Assembly: GCA_030063045.1 (NCBI GenBank)
Contig: JAQSEB010000031.1
Location: forward strand, 1,984,001-2,048,000
DNA length: 64,000 nucleotides
Reading direction: 5' to 3'
Source of the DNA: Pratylenchus scribneri
Lineage: Eukaryota > Nematoda > Chromadorea > Rhabditida > Pratylenchidae
The stretch's first letter is position 1. Each line of letters begins with the position of its first letter. Shown here in pieces: positions 24,850 to 38,238 of this stretch. Below the pieces are notes generated by a model that saw only the letters and a program-made list of their open reading frames with translations, was not told the DNA's origin and did no database searches. Both the position numbers and the translations under genes were made by a program.

Positions 24850-26174
24850 TTAATTTTTGGCATTCATTTCATCGATAAAGCTGTTCCGCAATGATTTCTG
24901 ATATGAATGACGTCGATATGCATCAAAAGCCAAACCATTGTTGTTGGTTCTGGGAGATTGATGGAATAATTTATCTAAATGAGAACAATTATAAATTAGT
25001 TTTATTTTAATTAATTTACTGTTTGATTTATGCAAATGATGAATATTGTTTTTGTGAGAAGAATCGCAAAATTGTGTTGAATCAATGTTTGCAACTTTCT
25101 CATTATTGGATAATAATTCAGCATGGAGTATTCGAAATAATTCACTGTTCTTTGCCTCATTGCCAATTTGGGTAAAGCTAAAATAATTATTCAATTTTGC
25201 TTTTTATATTTGGCTTACTTGACTGCATTTGTAAGTATAAATTGAACCAAACCGAAGCAAATTAATAGAGATCCAAAAAAGCCCATCAAATACCACAGCA
25301 TAACTGTATTAGAAATTGCACAAAATTGTTGTAATTGACCATTGCAAAATTCAAGTGACTAAATATTTAAATTTAATATTTTAATTAAGTTTTTAAAATT
25401 ACGGCTTTTTGATAGGCTTGTTCAGAAAGTAGAGGGCGAATAAAATTTAAATTCAAGCAAGAATTTCCTTTCAATGATTGATCCATTTTAGAACATATTG
25501 TTGAAAACAAAATAAATACAAAGCATAAAATGGTGGTAAATGCCTGAAAAAAAAATAGATAGATTGGGTGATCAAACCCCGAATGACAAACCAATATTAA
25601 AATCCATAATAAACAGAGTGCAGAAGCCAAACAAATGGCCATAACACAAAAAATGCGTCCACCTTAAATTATTCTATTAGCCTTCTGGTATAAAAATAAT
25701 AACAAATCTCTACGAGCTTTCTTTTGGTGAAAAAGTTTTTCTCGGGTTGAGCCAGTACTTAATATGCCAATAATGAGAAAAGTAAATGAGATAATTAGCA
25801 TGGTAACTGCAGAAATGATGAACATTAATTGGACCTTAAAATTTTTAATAGAAATTGATTTTTTAATCAATTAAAATTACTTTGTCAAGCCAAGGCAAAT
25901 CATCGATAAAAGTCGTCCTCCTCACCATTTCAATGGTAGCATTGAAAGCCCATAACATCATTGTTGTGAATAAAATCGATCCAAATAAGCATAATAAAAA
26001 TGCAGAAATGGAAGAATAAGGAAGAAGATTTAGGCAATTTTCATTTGAAGTTGGATGTTTGATGCAAAATTGTGGAGTCAGTTTTGGATGTTTGCGAGCA
26101 GTTGATTGAAAATATGGCATTTCAACAAGATTCTGCTCAAGTGAGCCACCTCTTTGTCGATAATTTGAATGCAT
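24850..26174 (-). CDS. nmgp-1: Neuronal membrane glycoprotein M6 / proteolipid family protein
   Basis: A four-transmembrane protein of the PLP/DM20/M6 family. ATG 26174 begins MHSNYRQRGGSLEQNLVEMP. TM1 is LLPYSSISAFLLCLFGSILF after the CLN motif. TM2 (VQLMFIISAVTMLIISFTFL) is followed by the family signature GILSTGSTREK and then RRGGRIFCVMAICLASALCL (TM3). A large extracellular loop carries paired cysteines (STICSK, NSCLNLNF, LEFCNGQLQQFC). TM4 is TVMLWYLMGFFGSLLICFGL. The cytoplasmic tail is polar and ends NSFIDEMNAKN. In animals these proteins organise membranes in neurons and epithelia. The 5' neighbour across 519 bp is the divergent ran-3 gene. Confidence 0.88.
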
Positions 26175-26693
26175 TGATTAAATTTTAGCTTGATTTTTGC
26201 TTAAAATGAAAAAAAAATAGTCTAGATAATCAAACAATGTTTTTTTAGTTTGACATTTACAAATGCCTGTTTTGAAACAGGTTTTAAGGGTTTTCCAAGA
26301 TGCTAAATCCGAAAACATCAATGTTTTTTGGTTTAACAAATCAACCCCTGTAAATTCTAAACTGCTGCCGAAAACAAAAATAAAACCGGTTTGGATAAAA
26401 TGTCTTTTCCCGGACCTTTTCGGTGAAACGTGAAACGCGCTTCGCGCTAGCACCGCACCATGAGAAGAGAGCAGAGAGCACCCACCGCGGCCGCGGAATG
26501 GTTTGCGGAACGGAATCCGCAATCATGATTTTTGTTTATTTTTTTTTGTATTTATATGATAAGTGATAAGTATTATTTATTGATTTTATAGCTTTAACAA
26601 AGCAAATCTCCAAAGCATTTACCAGTTTATGGTGTGAGATTGATTATTAATTAATTTGAGAATATAACAACAAAAATCAACAACAATATTACA
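26175..26693. other. Divergent promoter region between nmgp-1 and ran-3
   Basis: No gene. A more GC-rich patch at 26415-26520 contains the palindrome GCGCTTCGCGC and the word CCGCGGCCGCGG. The rest is AT-rich. Confidence 0.35.
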
Positions 26694-28934
26694 ATGGGAA
26701 CACCGGCAAAACATGGCAAAAAAAGAAAATCAACAACAACTCCAACCAAAAGTGCTCCAAATTCGGGAAGGAAAGGTTGGTTGTTTTTTTTTTCTTTATT
26801 GTTAAATTATTCTAAAATATTTAGCACGCAAATTGTTCGAAACGCTTACAATTGATGATTTTTGCTCGAAATTGACAGCAGATAGACTTCTCAGTTGCGG
26901 TGAAGGAGAACAATTAGGTCATCCTGGAAGGAATACAACTAAAAAGCCGCGCGCAGTGGACACTTTTCCTCAGGGAACAACATTTGTTCAGGTAAAATTA
27001 CAAAGTAAAATTGTCTTTTGATGTTTTGTCATTTTCAGGTTGCTGCAGGCGGTGTTCATTCACTGGTTTTGACAATCGATGGCGTCGTGTACAGTTGCGG
27101 TGTAAATGAGAAAGGAACAGTCCCAGTGGAAGGACTTGAGGCCGAAGAAACCATCGACAAATTCAGTGAAATTGTCTTCTCAGATGAAATCAAAAAACTG
27201 GGCAAAGTAATTTTTTAATAAAATCCAAAATTAACTTTACATAATTCCAGATCGTTCAAATCACAGCCGGTGCCAGTTTTTCTGCTGCTTTGACTGAGAA
27301 AGGTTCAGTCATCGCATGGGGAAATCTCAGGGTAATTAACAAAGATTATAATTAATTAATAAAAATATTTATTTAGGACACACAAGGTGAAGTGAATGTA
27401 CACGAGACATTGAAAGATATCCAGAAAAAGCCAGCAGTGGTCATTCGTCATAAAAGTAAAGAGAACTGGCACATTGTCAAGGTAAATTATTCCATCATTT
27501 ATAAATTTGGAAATTATATTTTTTTAGATAGCAGCCGGTGAAAACCATTTGGCCATGCTTTCCAATGAGGGAGAATTGCTTACTTTTGGAGAAGGTTCAA
27601 TGGGTCAACTTGGTCGCACCATGCGCACTCAACACATTCGTTCCAAATTTATGGTCGATGAATCCGGCAATTCTCTTATTCTACGTGTACTTGAAAAGCA
27701 CCAATTTATCCGTTTTGTTGATGTTTGGGCCCAGGGATTCTGGACAATTGGACGAGCTCAAGATGGACGGCTGTTTGTGTGTGGCCTCAACAATTTTGGA
27801 CAACTTGGTGTTATGCCTTCGCCCAAAAAGAAGTCAGCAAGTGGTAAAGGCCGACGTTCAGCATCGCAACATAAAAATGCTGCTGGAGAGAAGGACCAAC
27901 CTGCAACCATGGAAGGTTTCATTCTTTTTTATTTATTATTTTATTTGTTCATTTTTAGCTTTAAATTTTGATGAATTGGATATTTCTGTGGCAAATCAAG
28001 TGAGCAGTGAAGATTCGTCACAAGAACCCGATGAAGAAGAACATAAACAGAATGGCGATTTACCAACATTGGCTGGAACTGGAAATAATTCACAAATTCC
28101 AACAACTTCAGCAAATGCTGCCGAAACCGAGATGCAAAATCCGAAACATAAAGAAGGTTTGAAAACATTAAACCAACTATTAAATTTGAAAATTATTTAG
28201 GAGAGAATGAGGGAAATCCGAAGATAATTGGGCAGGAAGAAGCAAACAAAGTGGCATTGCTGACATGGGCTGAGGCTTTCCCTGCGGACAAGAAATGGAA
28301 GCACATTTCGGGTGTTCAACATATCGTATGTTGCACTGAGGAAGGTTAGAAGAACATTATTTAATGGAGAAAATAATAATCCACATTTATAGGTGAACTC
28401 TATGGGATTGGCAAGAATACGGATAATGCACTTGGATTGGGCACATGGGAGGGAAATCAAGATGATAAGGTTTTGTTTTTTATCAATATTTATTTTATTA
28501 AAATTATTTTTAAAGCATTGGCGCTACGATGTTCTTCAGCATATTCCCGTCCCAAATGAAGTTCGCGTTGCCGGTGTCGATGCCACTTTGGGAGCTTCTA
28601 TTTTTTGGACTGACGAAGGTTAATTTGAATATTATAAAATGAATAATTCTAAAAATATTCAGGCAAAGTTTATGGATTTGGTTGCGATACAGTCGGTCAA
28701 CTTGGCCTTGGCATTAAGGACGACGATGACGACAAAATTGTGCCCGTGCCACGTCAGATAACTTCGGCGCATTTGGATGGATTTCGTGTTATCAGCGTTT
28801 CGATGGCCGACAACCATTCAGTAAATTTATATTTTAATTTTAACAATTATGTTCATATATTTTAGCTCTTCCTCGCATCTTCCACCGAGAAGAAAATTCA
28901 GGTTGAACAGGCTAAAGCGGATGAATTGAAATAA
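26694..28934 (+). CDS. ran-3: RCC1, Ran guanine-nucleotide exchange factor
   Basis: RCC1 sits on chromatin and loads Ran with GTP, driving nuclear transport and spindle assembly. ATG 26694 gives [20 protein letters not shown], with a basic nuclear-localisation stretch. About eleven exons encode the seven-bladed propeller, with characteristic blade motifs: [97 protein letters not shown]. It ends EQAKADELK at 28934. An insert of more than 100 residues between the [20 protein letters not shown] blade and the [11 protein letters not shown] strand is basic then acidic ([19 protein letters not shown]), and makes this protein longer than the usual RCC1. Confidence 0.92.
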
Positions 28935-29906
28935 AATGAAATGGAAAGATCGATAACTCAATGATGATCCTCTAACATTCAATTTCAATTATTGTTTTTT
29001 GTTTTACCTATATAATACAACACCCTAAACCTTCAACACTCCTGTCTCCATTTGATAGCCTTTTAACATATTTATCATCGTTTAAATTTGTTTATTTATT
29101 TTATGATAAAGTTTTCATCATTTTGGCTTAATCATTCGATTCATTAACTATATATTCCTTCAATAGTGGAATTTGATATCTAAAATAAACATTGGGTCTG
29201 TTTTGGCCATCCTCATCATCATCGTCGCCAAATATTTTATCCCTTTCATTCAATAACTGTTAAGGCTGGCGCATAACTTTTTTTTTGATTTATGATTTGA
29301 TTAAATTTTCGGTGTCACCCAGTGACAATCTTGAATTAAATCCAAATCGGAGAGGTGATCCATGATTGTGTCTCCAAAATCTCTGCATTTATATAAAAAA
29401 ACCAAAATATTGGATGCGGTCATTACGCGTACAATCAATCGATATCAAAGTCAATTATACTCCAAACTATATTTTGCAAAAAATGCAATTATTACTCATT
29501 CTTGAAGTTCTCAAAACCACTCATGATATAGTGTCCAAAAACATATGGCGGAAGTCCATAGTCCAGTAAAAATCAGCAGACCTAGTCCCTTTCTATTTCT
29601 ATTTTCTACATCCGTCTTAATTGGAGACAAACCGGTTAGAGGTTTTAGTTTCTTTTCTCTCTTTGCCTTTTGCCACTGTCCGGCCCTCCAATCAAAAATA
29701 GATTTGTGCTGCGCGTTTTGATGCGTAGACAGGTGGGTGCTAGCGGGCCCTAATCTCCCCTCCTGCATATTTCCAATTCCAAGTTGAATTTTGGTGTATT
29801 TTCCATTCATTCAATTCACAAAATGTCAATATTTTAATTAATCCATAAATTTAGATTAAATCAGCATAATAATACAATTTTAACACTTTCAAAAAGCATC
29901 ATTAAA
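28935..29906. other. Intergenic, no gene seen
   Basis: The 3' flank of ran-3 (T-rich, with TATAATAC words) and the upstream region of the Disabled gene. Short unconvincing ORFs only. A more GC-rich patch near 29680-29760 may belong to the promoter. Confidence 0.4.
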
Positions 29907-31717
29907 ATGGGCGAATCTACATTGACTAACAACACAAATGGCACGACGACAATGAATGGCAACTCGAAATCTGGGAAACTTGCAATGCTTCGGCGATCGA
30001 CTGGTAAAGCAAACAAAAGTAAGTACAAAATACTCTTAAAAACAATATATTCAATTCGATATTAATTAATTATCGATTAGCTTCGATTAAATTAAATTTT
30101 TATTAATTTAGCCCCCGTCAATTGTCCAAACAATGATCCTTTCCGATTCCAAGGCGCCGGTGTGGATTTCAAGGCTAAATTGATTGGAGAAAGGGATGTT
30201 ACCGAAGCAAGAGGCGATAACCTATGTTCCGATGCAATGCGTTTGGCTAAAGCAAGTGTGAAGGCCAGTGGATCGCACAAACCGCGGGTCATTTTGAACA
30301 TATCATTGGATGGCTTGAAACTTCGTGACGACAAATCTGGGGTTTTTATTTATATTGAAATAATCAGCTTATCCGCAATTTTTAAGGCCACTCTCTACAA
30401 CTTTCCTGTCAACAAAATTTCCTTTATTGCACGAGACACAAATGACGCACGGGCATTCGGATTCATATTTGGCACAAATGATGGCAAATACAAGTTCTAT
30501 GGAATTAAGACTTTACAAACTGCTGACCATGCTGTTCTCTCGATCAGAGTAAGAATAGCACAATTTATTAACATTTTAATTTACATATTCATTCAGGATA
30601 TGTTCCAAGTGGTTTTTGAAATGAAAAAGAAACAATTCGAAGAAGCCAAGAAAAAGCGAGAAGAACAAGAGAATATGCTGGTTTGTTTAAATATTTTAAA
30701 CACATTTTAATAAATATTTTTAGAATGCAGAACGTGAAGCAAATTCCCAGCAACCAAAAATGAGCGGCGATGACAAAAGCGGTGATGTTGCTGTTGCCGA
30801 TTTATTGAATCTCGAGGAAGAGGTCGAAATCATCAACCAAGGAATTCAACAACTCCGCAATATTCCGGCTTATCCAGAGGTATGGAAAAATGAATCAAAA
30901 ATCCAAATCTGAAATTTTTAAGGATGACTTTTTCACCGGATGGGTACCATCAATGGCAATGAGCGAAAATGGACACCAACAACAGCAATTGGAAGGGAAT
31001 AATGTGACAAATACAAACTATTCAATAGGCACCAGAAATAGTAAAAAATTAATTTATATTCTCATTCTTATTTTGTAAATTAGATATTTTCGACTTTTCA
31101 TCAAATGATTTGACTCCTGTGCAAAGTTTCGTAAATTCCAATGCCAATTTGCACCCATCAAATGGCCTCTCTGACTATAATTTACAAAACAATTTTGGAC
31201 ATTCTGATGACGGTTCATTCGCTTCGGACAATGGTTTCAATGGTGGAGGATTGCTCTTCAAAGGCTCTTCGCAACAGCAAAATAATTTCAACGGCGGCGG
31301 TCTACTTCATCCACATCCATTCCCAGAGGACCCGTTCTTATCCGGAAATTCATTATCAACTAATGGCGGATCGTGTCCAAATGCATGGCAAAGTACATTT
31401 CCACCAAATGCGATGCACGATCCTTTTGGCGATTCATTCTCTTCAATTCAACACCATCAAAAGAGCACACCACAACATTTTGCCATTACCAATGTGGGAG
31501 GAATTCAGCGAGGAGGCGATAGGTTTTAATATTTTACTTTACACAAAATTATAATTCAATTTTTAGTAATGGCCACTTCAAATGGGATGATCCTGGACGA
31601 GTTCGAACATTGGATGAAGCCTTCTCAAAATTGGTCGACATGAATAATTTAGTTCACACACCGGCGACGACAAATATTCCACCTAAGAATAGCAGCACAA
31701 ATCCATTCATCGTTTGA
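29907..31717 (+). CDS. dab-1: Disabled (DAB) clathrin adaptor with PTB domain
   Basis: ATG 29907 starts [24 protein letters not shown] domain follows: [79 protein letters not shown] and [20 protein letters not shown], the standard Disabled helix. This domain binds NPxY tails of LDL-receptor-family proteins. The long Asn/Gly/Ser-rich tail carries endocytic motifs: several DPF-like ([15 protein letters not shown]) for AP-2, and the C-terminal STNPFIV, an NPF-type EH-domain ligand. It therefore looks like a cargo adaptor for clathrin-coated pits. In C. elegans dab-1 acts in lipoprotein-receptor trafficking and EGL-17/FGF secretion. Confidence 0.92.
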
Positions 31718-32577
31718 GAAGATCCAACCAATCAATGTATTGTCGAGTTTCCATGAATTACGATCGATGACCATATATGCTTTTTACTTTGTAACTTTGT
31801 ATAATCCCTTCTTTATCATAATAACATTCGGTGCTTTCCTCAGTCTAACTCAACGAAACATATTTTAATTTATTTTCCAACAACTAAATTCTAAATCTAT
31901 TTAAAAATGAGTTAGACCGGCAGGAAAGTGTCATCTCCCTTTTAAGCATTATCTGTGTTTTTACTCGATAATCCCACCCTTCTATAATAATACCCAACAT
32001 TTTGACACATAATATTGAATATGATGGTGATATATTGCAAAATAAAAATATTGGATGATGGTATTTTATTTGGTATAATTGTACAGAATAAATTTATTCA
32101 ACATTTATTTTTTCTGATTAAAAAGTTATTTCCTTTTCATTGGATCTGATCCTATATTGATTGCATTTTCCCCGTAATAAGAAAGAAGTACTAGATTTTT
32201 AATGTGGATCGCGCCAATTTTTTCCTTCAAATTATAATTATAACTCCATAGCCCTAGCGGGGCAGATCGCAGATGGACGCATACATATTGCTTAAATGCA
32301 TGTGTTGATATGGAGACAATTGTTTCTTTTTGTTTCCTTTCCCTCGTCGCCACCACCACAATTTTGGGAAGGATCAAGATCGATTTTGATGTTCCCAATT
32401 TATCATTTTTTCCCATCTGATTTTCTATTCAATAACGACAGCCCCCCCCCCCCCACCCTTTTAAATTAGAAAAAATTTGTTCCTTGTCCCCTCCTTCCTT
32501 TTTTTCAACTCAAAATAAATTTATTAAAAAATTTAAATTAAGCGGTGCAGTGAAAGGTGCATGATTCACATTAAATT
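31718..32577. other. Intergenic, no gene seen
   Basis: The 3' flank of the Disabled gene, with AATAAA words near 32040 and 32088, then a C homopolymer of thirteen residues at about 32442-32455 within GACAGCCCCCC...ACCC. The upstream region of cdc-14 follows. Confidence 0.4.
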
Positions 32578-35361
32578 ATGACTCTTTCGGAGGGCCTAAA
32601 TCAAAAACCAGCACCACCAAGTCAATCTATCGCTCAACTACTCCCTGGCCGTTTATATTTTACTTCATATGCGGGTTTAATACCAAAAAATGATGCAAAA
32701 AATGCCTATGTCGATATTGAAGAACAAATACATTATGGTGAGCCAATCTTTTAATCATAATATTAAATTAATTCAATTGAAGATCCATTTTATGATGATT
32801 TTGGTCCAGTCAATTTGTCGGTACTTTACCGATTTTGCCAATCAATCAATGCATTGCTTCAAGTATTTTTTTTTGTTAATTTAAATCCACCAATAAATTT
32901 ATATTCTTTCAGGCTCAGCGTCCAAATAGACGAATTTTTCTCTATACAAGTATGATGAATCAAAATCGAGTCAATGCGGCATATCTTATTGCATCCTATT
33001 TGGTTGGATATTTCGGGAATAATTCAATAAATTTAAGGATAAATTTGATTAATTTTTCAGATTATTTATCACAATCTCACAGCCGAACAAGTTTGTTTTA
33101 TTTGTTTAAATTCAATCATTCAAAATTATTTTAGGCTTATCTTCGAGTTCAAAGTGCAGAACCGCCAGCCTTTATTGGTTTCCGGGACGCAGCATTGGGC
33201 CCACCATCTTATTTATTGCATGTTCAGGTTATTTTTTGATGGATTTATAAATTATTTTGATAATTTATTTTAGCACGTCATTCAAGGAATTGAAAAGGGA
33301 TTAAAATTCAAATGGTTGGACTTTGAAGAATTCGATCCGGATGAATATGAATACTTTGAAAGAGTTGAAAATGGAGATTTGAATTGGATAATCCCCGGCA
33401 AAATTTTGAGTTTTTGTGGCCCTCATGATCGATCATATGTGGAAAATGGTATTCAATTTAATTTTGATTAATTTGTTAAATGTTCCCACTTATTTTAGGA
33501 TATCCTTATCATGCACCGGAAACATATTTTGATTATTTTCGCACCAAAAATGTGACATCCATAATTCGATTGAACAAGAAAATTTATGATGCGAAAAAGT
33601 TCACGGATGCCGGTTTTGAACATCACGATTTGTTCTTCATCGATGGTTCAACGCCCAGCGACGAAATTATTCTCCGATTTATTGATGTGGTCGACAAGTC
33701 AAAGGGCGCTGTGGCAATTCATTGCAAGGTAAAATTTGATTAAATTAAAATGAATTAATTGTATTTAAATAGGCTGGTCTTGGGCGGACGGGGACATTGA
33801 TTGCGTGTTGGATGATGAAACAATTTCGATTGACCGCACCACAATGCATGGTTGGATAATTAATTAATTAAAAATTAAATAATATTATTAAAGGGATGGT
33901 TGAGAGTGTGCAGGCCTGGATCCGGTTAGACACCCGAAAATTTATTCAATCAATATTTTTCATTATTTTAGTGATTGGACCTCAACAACATTTTCTCATC
34001 GAAAAGCAACAATGGTGTTGGCGGTTGGGCAGAGATGAAAAGGGCGAAGAAACCGCCGCTGCTGCTGTTGGAATTGATGAAAGCAAATATCAAAATGGAG
34101 AAATGTCGAAGGAAATTTGGAATGCAAAGAAAAAATTGGAATCGGATGAGGTAAATACTAAAAATCAAAACATAATTTATTTTTTGTTTCAGACAATAAT
34201 TGATGAGGCCGGTCGGAGTCAGGGCGATCGACTTTGCCAAATCAAAGCGACAAGGCAACAAAGATTGACGCAAAATCGACCATCGGAACAACCAAAACCA
34301 GCACCTCCTTCATTTATTTTGCCAAGGGAATCGACCACCACCGTAAAAGAAAAAGAAGGAGCCGGTGCTCGTTATTCATCGGCGACCACTCCAATTAAGC
34401 AATTAAAATTGATGAGCACAAAAACAACGACCGGCGGAAGAAATCGGATGGCGGCCAATTTCACCTCAACTTCAACAATGAATCCATCATTGATGAACCA
34501 ACAAACAAAACCAGCGATGGAATTACTCAAAACATTGCGAACTTCCTCAAATTTGGGAGAACGACCAATGATTGGCGAAATGATGGATCCAATTTTGGCG
34601 GCAAAACGAGGAGAATATTCATCATTGGCGGCGGAGGGAGGAAAAAGACGAATAACCACAAAAATACCAGTTTAATTAATTAATTTTAACAAAAATGTAA
34701 AAACATTTTTAGATTCAAAAAGTTTCTGTTTCGACAAACAACAATTCTTCTTCTTCGTCAATGATGAGGGGCATTGGCGGTGGAGGATTGCATCGGAAAC
34801 ATTTTTCGTAAGCAAAAAATAAAACTATTAAATAATTTATTCCCCGTTTAAAGAAGTTCTCGTTTGATGAAACCATATTTGTCGACGACGGCTGGTGGTG
34901 GCCATTTTCAGTTCGATGAACGGCCAATTGCCCAAAACAATGCACACCAATTGGATGGCAAAATTGTTGGGGGAGGAGGGGAAAGTGGATCATCGGCCAC
35001 AACCTCATTTGGACGGGCCCTGAACCGGCAATATGCCCGAATAAATGCCAATTCTGCTGGTGGTCAACCTTCACCATCATCTTCGGCCCAAATCCAACAA
35101 CAAAATGAACAACAATTCAATTCGCCAATTGAGGGACCATTGGCGCATCACACAAATTGCAAATATGAATTACGGCCACGGAATCAGCTGCATTTGCCTT
35201 CAAGATTTGATACTGGGAATGAGACAACACGGGCATTTGGACATCATCAAATGAACAAAAAGGCCAACAACCAACGGTCAATCAGTCCAAATGCAGCATT
35301 TCCACTTTCTCGGCACTACAAAGCAACCCAATCAAGTGCTTCATTCTTTTCCCGCCTTTGA
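32578..35361 (+). CDS. cdc-14: CDC14 dual-specificity phosphatase
   Basis: ATG 32578 begins [20 protein letters not shown]. The N-terminal DSP-like domain reads [20 protein letters not shown] and [12 protein letters not shown]. The catalytic domain contains [37 protein letters not shown], and the active site [20 protein letters not shown] with [20 protein letters not shown]14 removes phosphates from CDK Ser-Pro sites and controls mitotic exit, cytokinesis and quiescence. The Ser/Pro/Gln-rich tail is split over three exons with clean junctions and ends SSASFFSRL at TGA 35359. The tail is long but this is usual for the family. Twelve or so exons, mostly separated by 45-60-bp introns. Confidence 0.94.
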
Positions 35362-36328
35362 TGTGAGCAAATCAAACAACAATTTTGGGCACAAATTTCA
35401 ATAATAATCATTGATGAATAGTTCAATAATAATCTCCTCCTTTTCTTCTTCTATTTCCCCCATTATTTTCCATCATTTATTTCATTTTATTTTATTTTAA
35501 ATGTACTCGAATCGAATCTGCTGAATACCAAATTGCCATTCTCCCCTCAAATTTATCCACACACCAAAAATACTTCATTCATTATTTTGATGCCTAGCCA
35601 AATAATAATAATTTGAATGATATTGATATTATTGATTCCTCCATCCTCAAATATTCAGCCAAAATATTGTATTTTTTTTACTCTTCTGAATAAAGAATAA
35701 AACTGAAACTGCTATATATAATTTTTTGAGAGTACAATTTTCTGTTTTTTTAGGATTGGTTGAGCTGAAATTATTGAACTTAGGATTTTCAGGGTAATGG
35801 TTTTGCATTAAGGTTTAGGTTTTGGCCAGGAAATAGTCAAATTTGCAGCTATCGATTTTTCTCCTTTGAGTATTATATCAGAATTTATATCACCATTCGT
35901 ATAGACATAGATAGCTCAGGCGGTAGAGCTTTTGATTTTTGGTAGGAACTACGGAGGTTCAATTCCCGGTGTCGGCAAATAATTTTTCAACTTTCTTTTT
36001 TTACTTTTTATTCTTCCTAAATTAATTCCTCTGAACCCAGAAGAGGCGAAAAAGACAAAACAGCTATAATTTAGTTCATTTTAACATTCTTTTTTATATT
36101 TATTTTAATATCACAACAATAAAATGGAACAAAAAAAACAAATTAATAATAAATAATAAATCAGGGGGTTAGGATTGAATATAAATCAATAAAATCAATC
36201 AATAATAAACAAGAAAGAAGATTGCTTTTTATGGAGAATGAAATTTTGATTGATTACATCAAAAAGTGCGTAGAAAAGATGGATGGATATTATTTGAACG
36301 AGACCAAATTTTCGTATACAAAAATTCA
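35362..36328. other. Intergenic region with one tRNA-like element
   Basis: Between the convergent cdc-14 and dnj-20 genes. It contains an AATAAA at about 35692 and a tRNA-like repeat at 35903-35985; otherwise AT-rich with no coding signal. Confidence 0.5.
35903..35985 (+). repeat. tRNA-like SINE fragment 1
   Basis: Contains a pol III A-box-like sequence ATAGCTCAGGCGGTAGAGC and a B-box GGTTCAATTCC, followed by GTCGGCAAATAATTTTT. The acceptor and T stems do not pair properly, so it is not a functional tRNA. The 3' tail matches those of copies at 38150 and 40842. Confidence 0.65.
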
Positions 36329-37769
36329 TTAATATCCCTGTAGTCCGTTGTACACTTTTGGCTGATATCCATCTTGATTGAGCAATTCCGCCAGCTGTGC
36401 TTTTTGTGCCGCCTCCAATTCTCCTCGGGGGAATTCCACGTCGAATGTTATGTAGAGAAGGCCACGTTCGTTGTTGTCGGTCAGCGACGGCATTCCTTCC
36501 TCCTTTTTGCGGATCCGTGCACCCGGCCATGTAATCTATAAGCACAAAAAGATGTTAATTAAAAGTGGGAAAATGTGTCCAAGTCCAACCTTATCCCTGG
36601 TTATATGCACTTTATGGCCATCCAAATGTTCAATGTCCATCTAAAATTTAATTAATAATTTTATTTAAATAATTAAAATCAAACCTCAAAACCATTCAAT
36701 GCTTGTTGCAATGAAATTGTGACATTCGTGTACAAATCCATCCCCCTCCTCTCAAAATGAATATGCGGCTCAACATTGATTTTGAATATCAAATCGCCCG
36801 GATCCCCTTCAATGTGCGGTTCGCCTTCTGCGCATTCATTTTCAAATTAATCCATGAAAAAAAATATTCAATTAAAAAACCTCCAATAAAGCGAATTTCC
36901 TGTCCATTGTCGGCGCCCATTTCCACTTCAACTTCCAACATTTTTGTTTGTGTTTCCAACTAAATTAAAATTATAAATTTAATTTTTATTCATTAATTGA
37001 TTTTAATTTACTTTCACATTTGGGCATTCATCGCAAACACGCACTTGGAACATTTGGAATCGGCCCATCCCCAATTGTTGTGTCCGCATTTCATGTCGAC
37101 AATTGCACTCCCTTGTCCCACTTGTTTGTCTGTAAACCGACTTTTTCCTCTTCATTTCCACAAATTTTCCCTTGTAAACCTTTAAAATATTTTAAATAAT
37201 TTTAATTTACTTTTAAAATGCTTGCCTCTTCCAATGTGACAAATAAATCCACGAGCACATCCGCCCCTCGGGGTGTTTCTTCGTCCCTTTCCCCGCTGCT
37301 CCCATGGCCAAAGAAATCACCAAAAAATGATGAGAATGGGTCATGCCCGCCAAATCCGCCTCCGTCGCCCATTTTTTGAACGCCCTCCTCTCCATGTTTA
37401 TCATAGATTTGTCGTTTTTTGGCATCACTTAACACCTTTAAAACCATTTTTTATGTTTTAATTTCTTCAAAAAAAATAACCTCATAAGCCTCGCCAAGGT
37501 CCTGGAATTTTTCCTGTGCATTTGGGTCTAAAAATTGATTTAATTTAATTTTATAAAATATTTTAATTAAATTTACCATCTTGATTTTTGTCCGGATGCA
37601 ATTGTTTTGCCTGTTTCCGATATGCGGATTTGATTTCATCTTGGCCGGCGTCTCGACGAACCCGCAGAATTTTGTAAAAATCACGGCCGGCAAAGGCAAT
37701 AAATTGGCCATTGATGAGGAGGAAAAGAAGTAATAAAAAATGTTGGCCGGATATTCGGGGAATTTCCAT
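36329..37769 (-). CDS. dnj-20: ERdj3/DNAJB11 ER-lumenal Hsp40 co-chaperone
   Basis: ATG 37769 starts [20 protein letters not shown], a signal peptide ending near GQFIAFAG. The J domain follows ([20 protein letters not shown]) with the HPD motif in QLHPDKNQD that stimulates BiP ATPase. A Gly/Phe linker ([20 protein letters not shown]) leads to the substrate-binding region with the ERdj3-specific cysteine pattern [20 protein letters not shown] and [11 protein letters not shown], then [17 protein letters not shown] and the dimerisation end [10 protein letters not shown]. Length is close to the roughly 358 residues of animal ERdj3. In the ER it binds unfolded clients with BiP and SDF2. Stop is TAA at 36329. 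About seven short introns. Confidence 0.95.
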
Positions 37770-38149
37770 TAAAATATTTTCTAAAAATTATTCGTTGGAT
37801 TTTTTTAAAATTAAATATATAAAAAATCCACGCATCAAATATTTTCTCCTAAATTTTGAAGGAATTCGAAAAGAGAAAGAAAAGATCTCCGTGCTCTTCT
37901 GCATTGCCCTTCGGCTTCCAGACAGAGATTCGCTTATTAACTAGCTCCTACCTCCTAGCCTAGCCTATCCTTTTTATTTTATTTAATCGTCAGCAAAACA
38001 TTTTGCTAGTATTATTAAAATTAAATTAATAAAATATTCGGGGATTGCCTAGACCTAAGGATGATTGGGAGACACCAATTAAAATGATAGATAAATATTA
38101 ATTTTAAAGGCCTCAATTTAACAATGATTTTTATTAATGCCTAGTGCAT

Positions 38150-38238
38150 GACAAGTTTGGCGCAGTCGGTAAAACCATGGGTTTTCTGACCCTAGGTCGA
38201 CGGTTCGATACCCGGCCGGGGCAGATGATTTTTTTGCT
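38150..38238 (+). repeat. tRNA-like SINE fragment 2
   Basis: A-box-like TGGCGCAGTCGGTAAAACC and B-box GGTTCGATACC are spaced as in a tRNA. The 3' part CGGTTCGATACCCGGCCGGG, then GCAGATGATTTTTTTG, closely matches the copy at 40842-40932. The stems are degenerate, so I call it a tRNA-derived repeat, not a tRNA. Confidence 0.68.
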
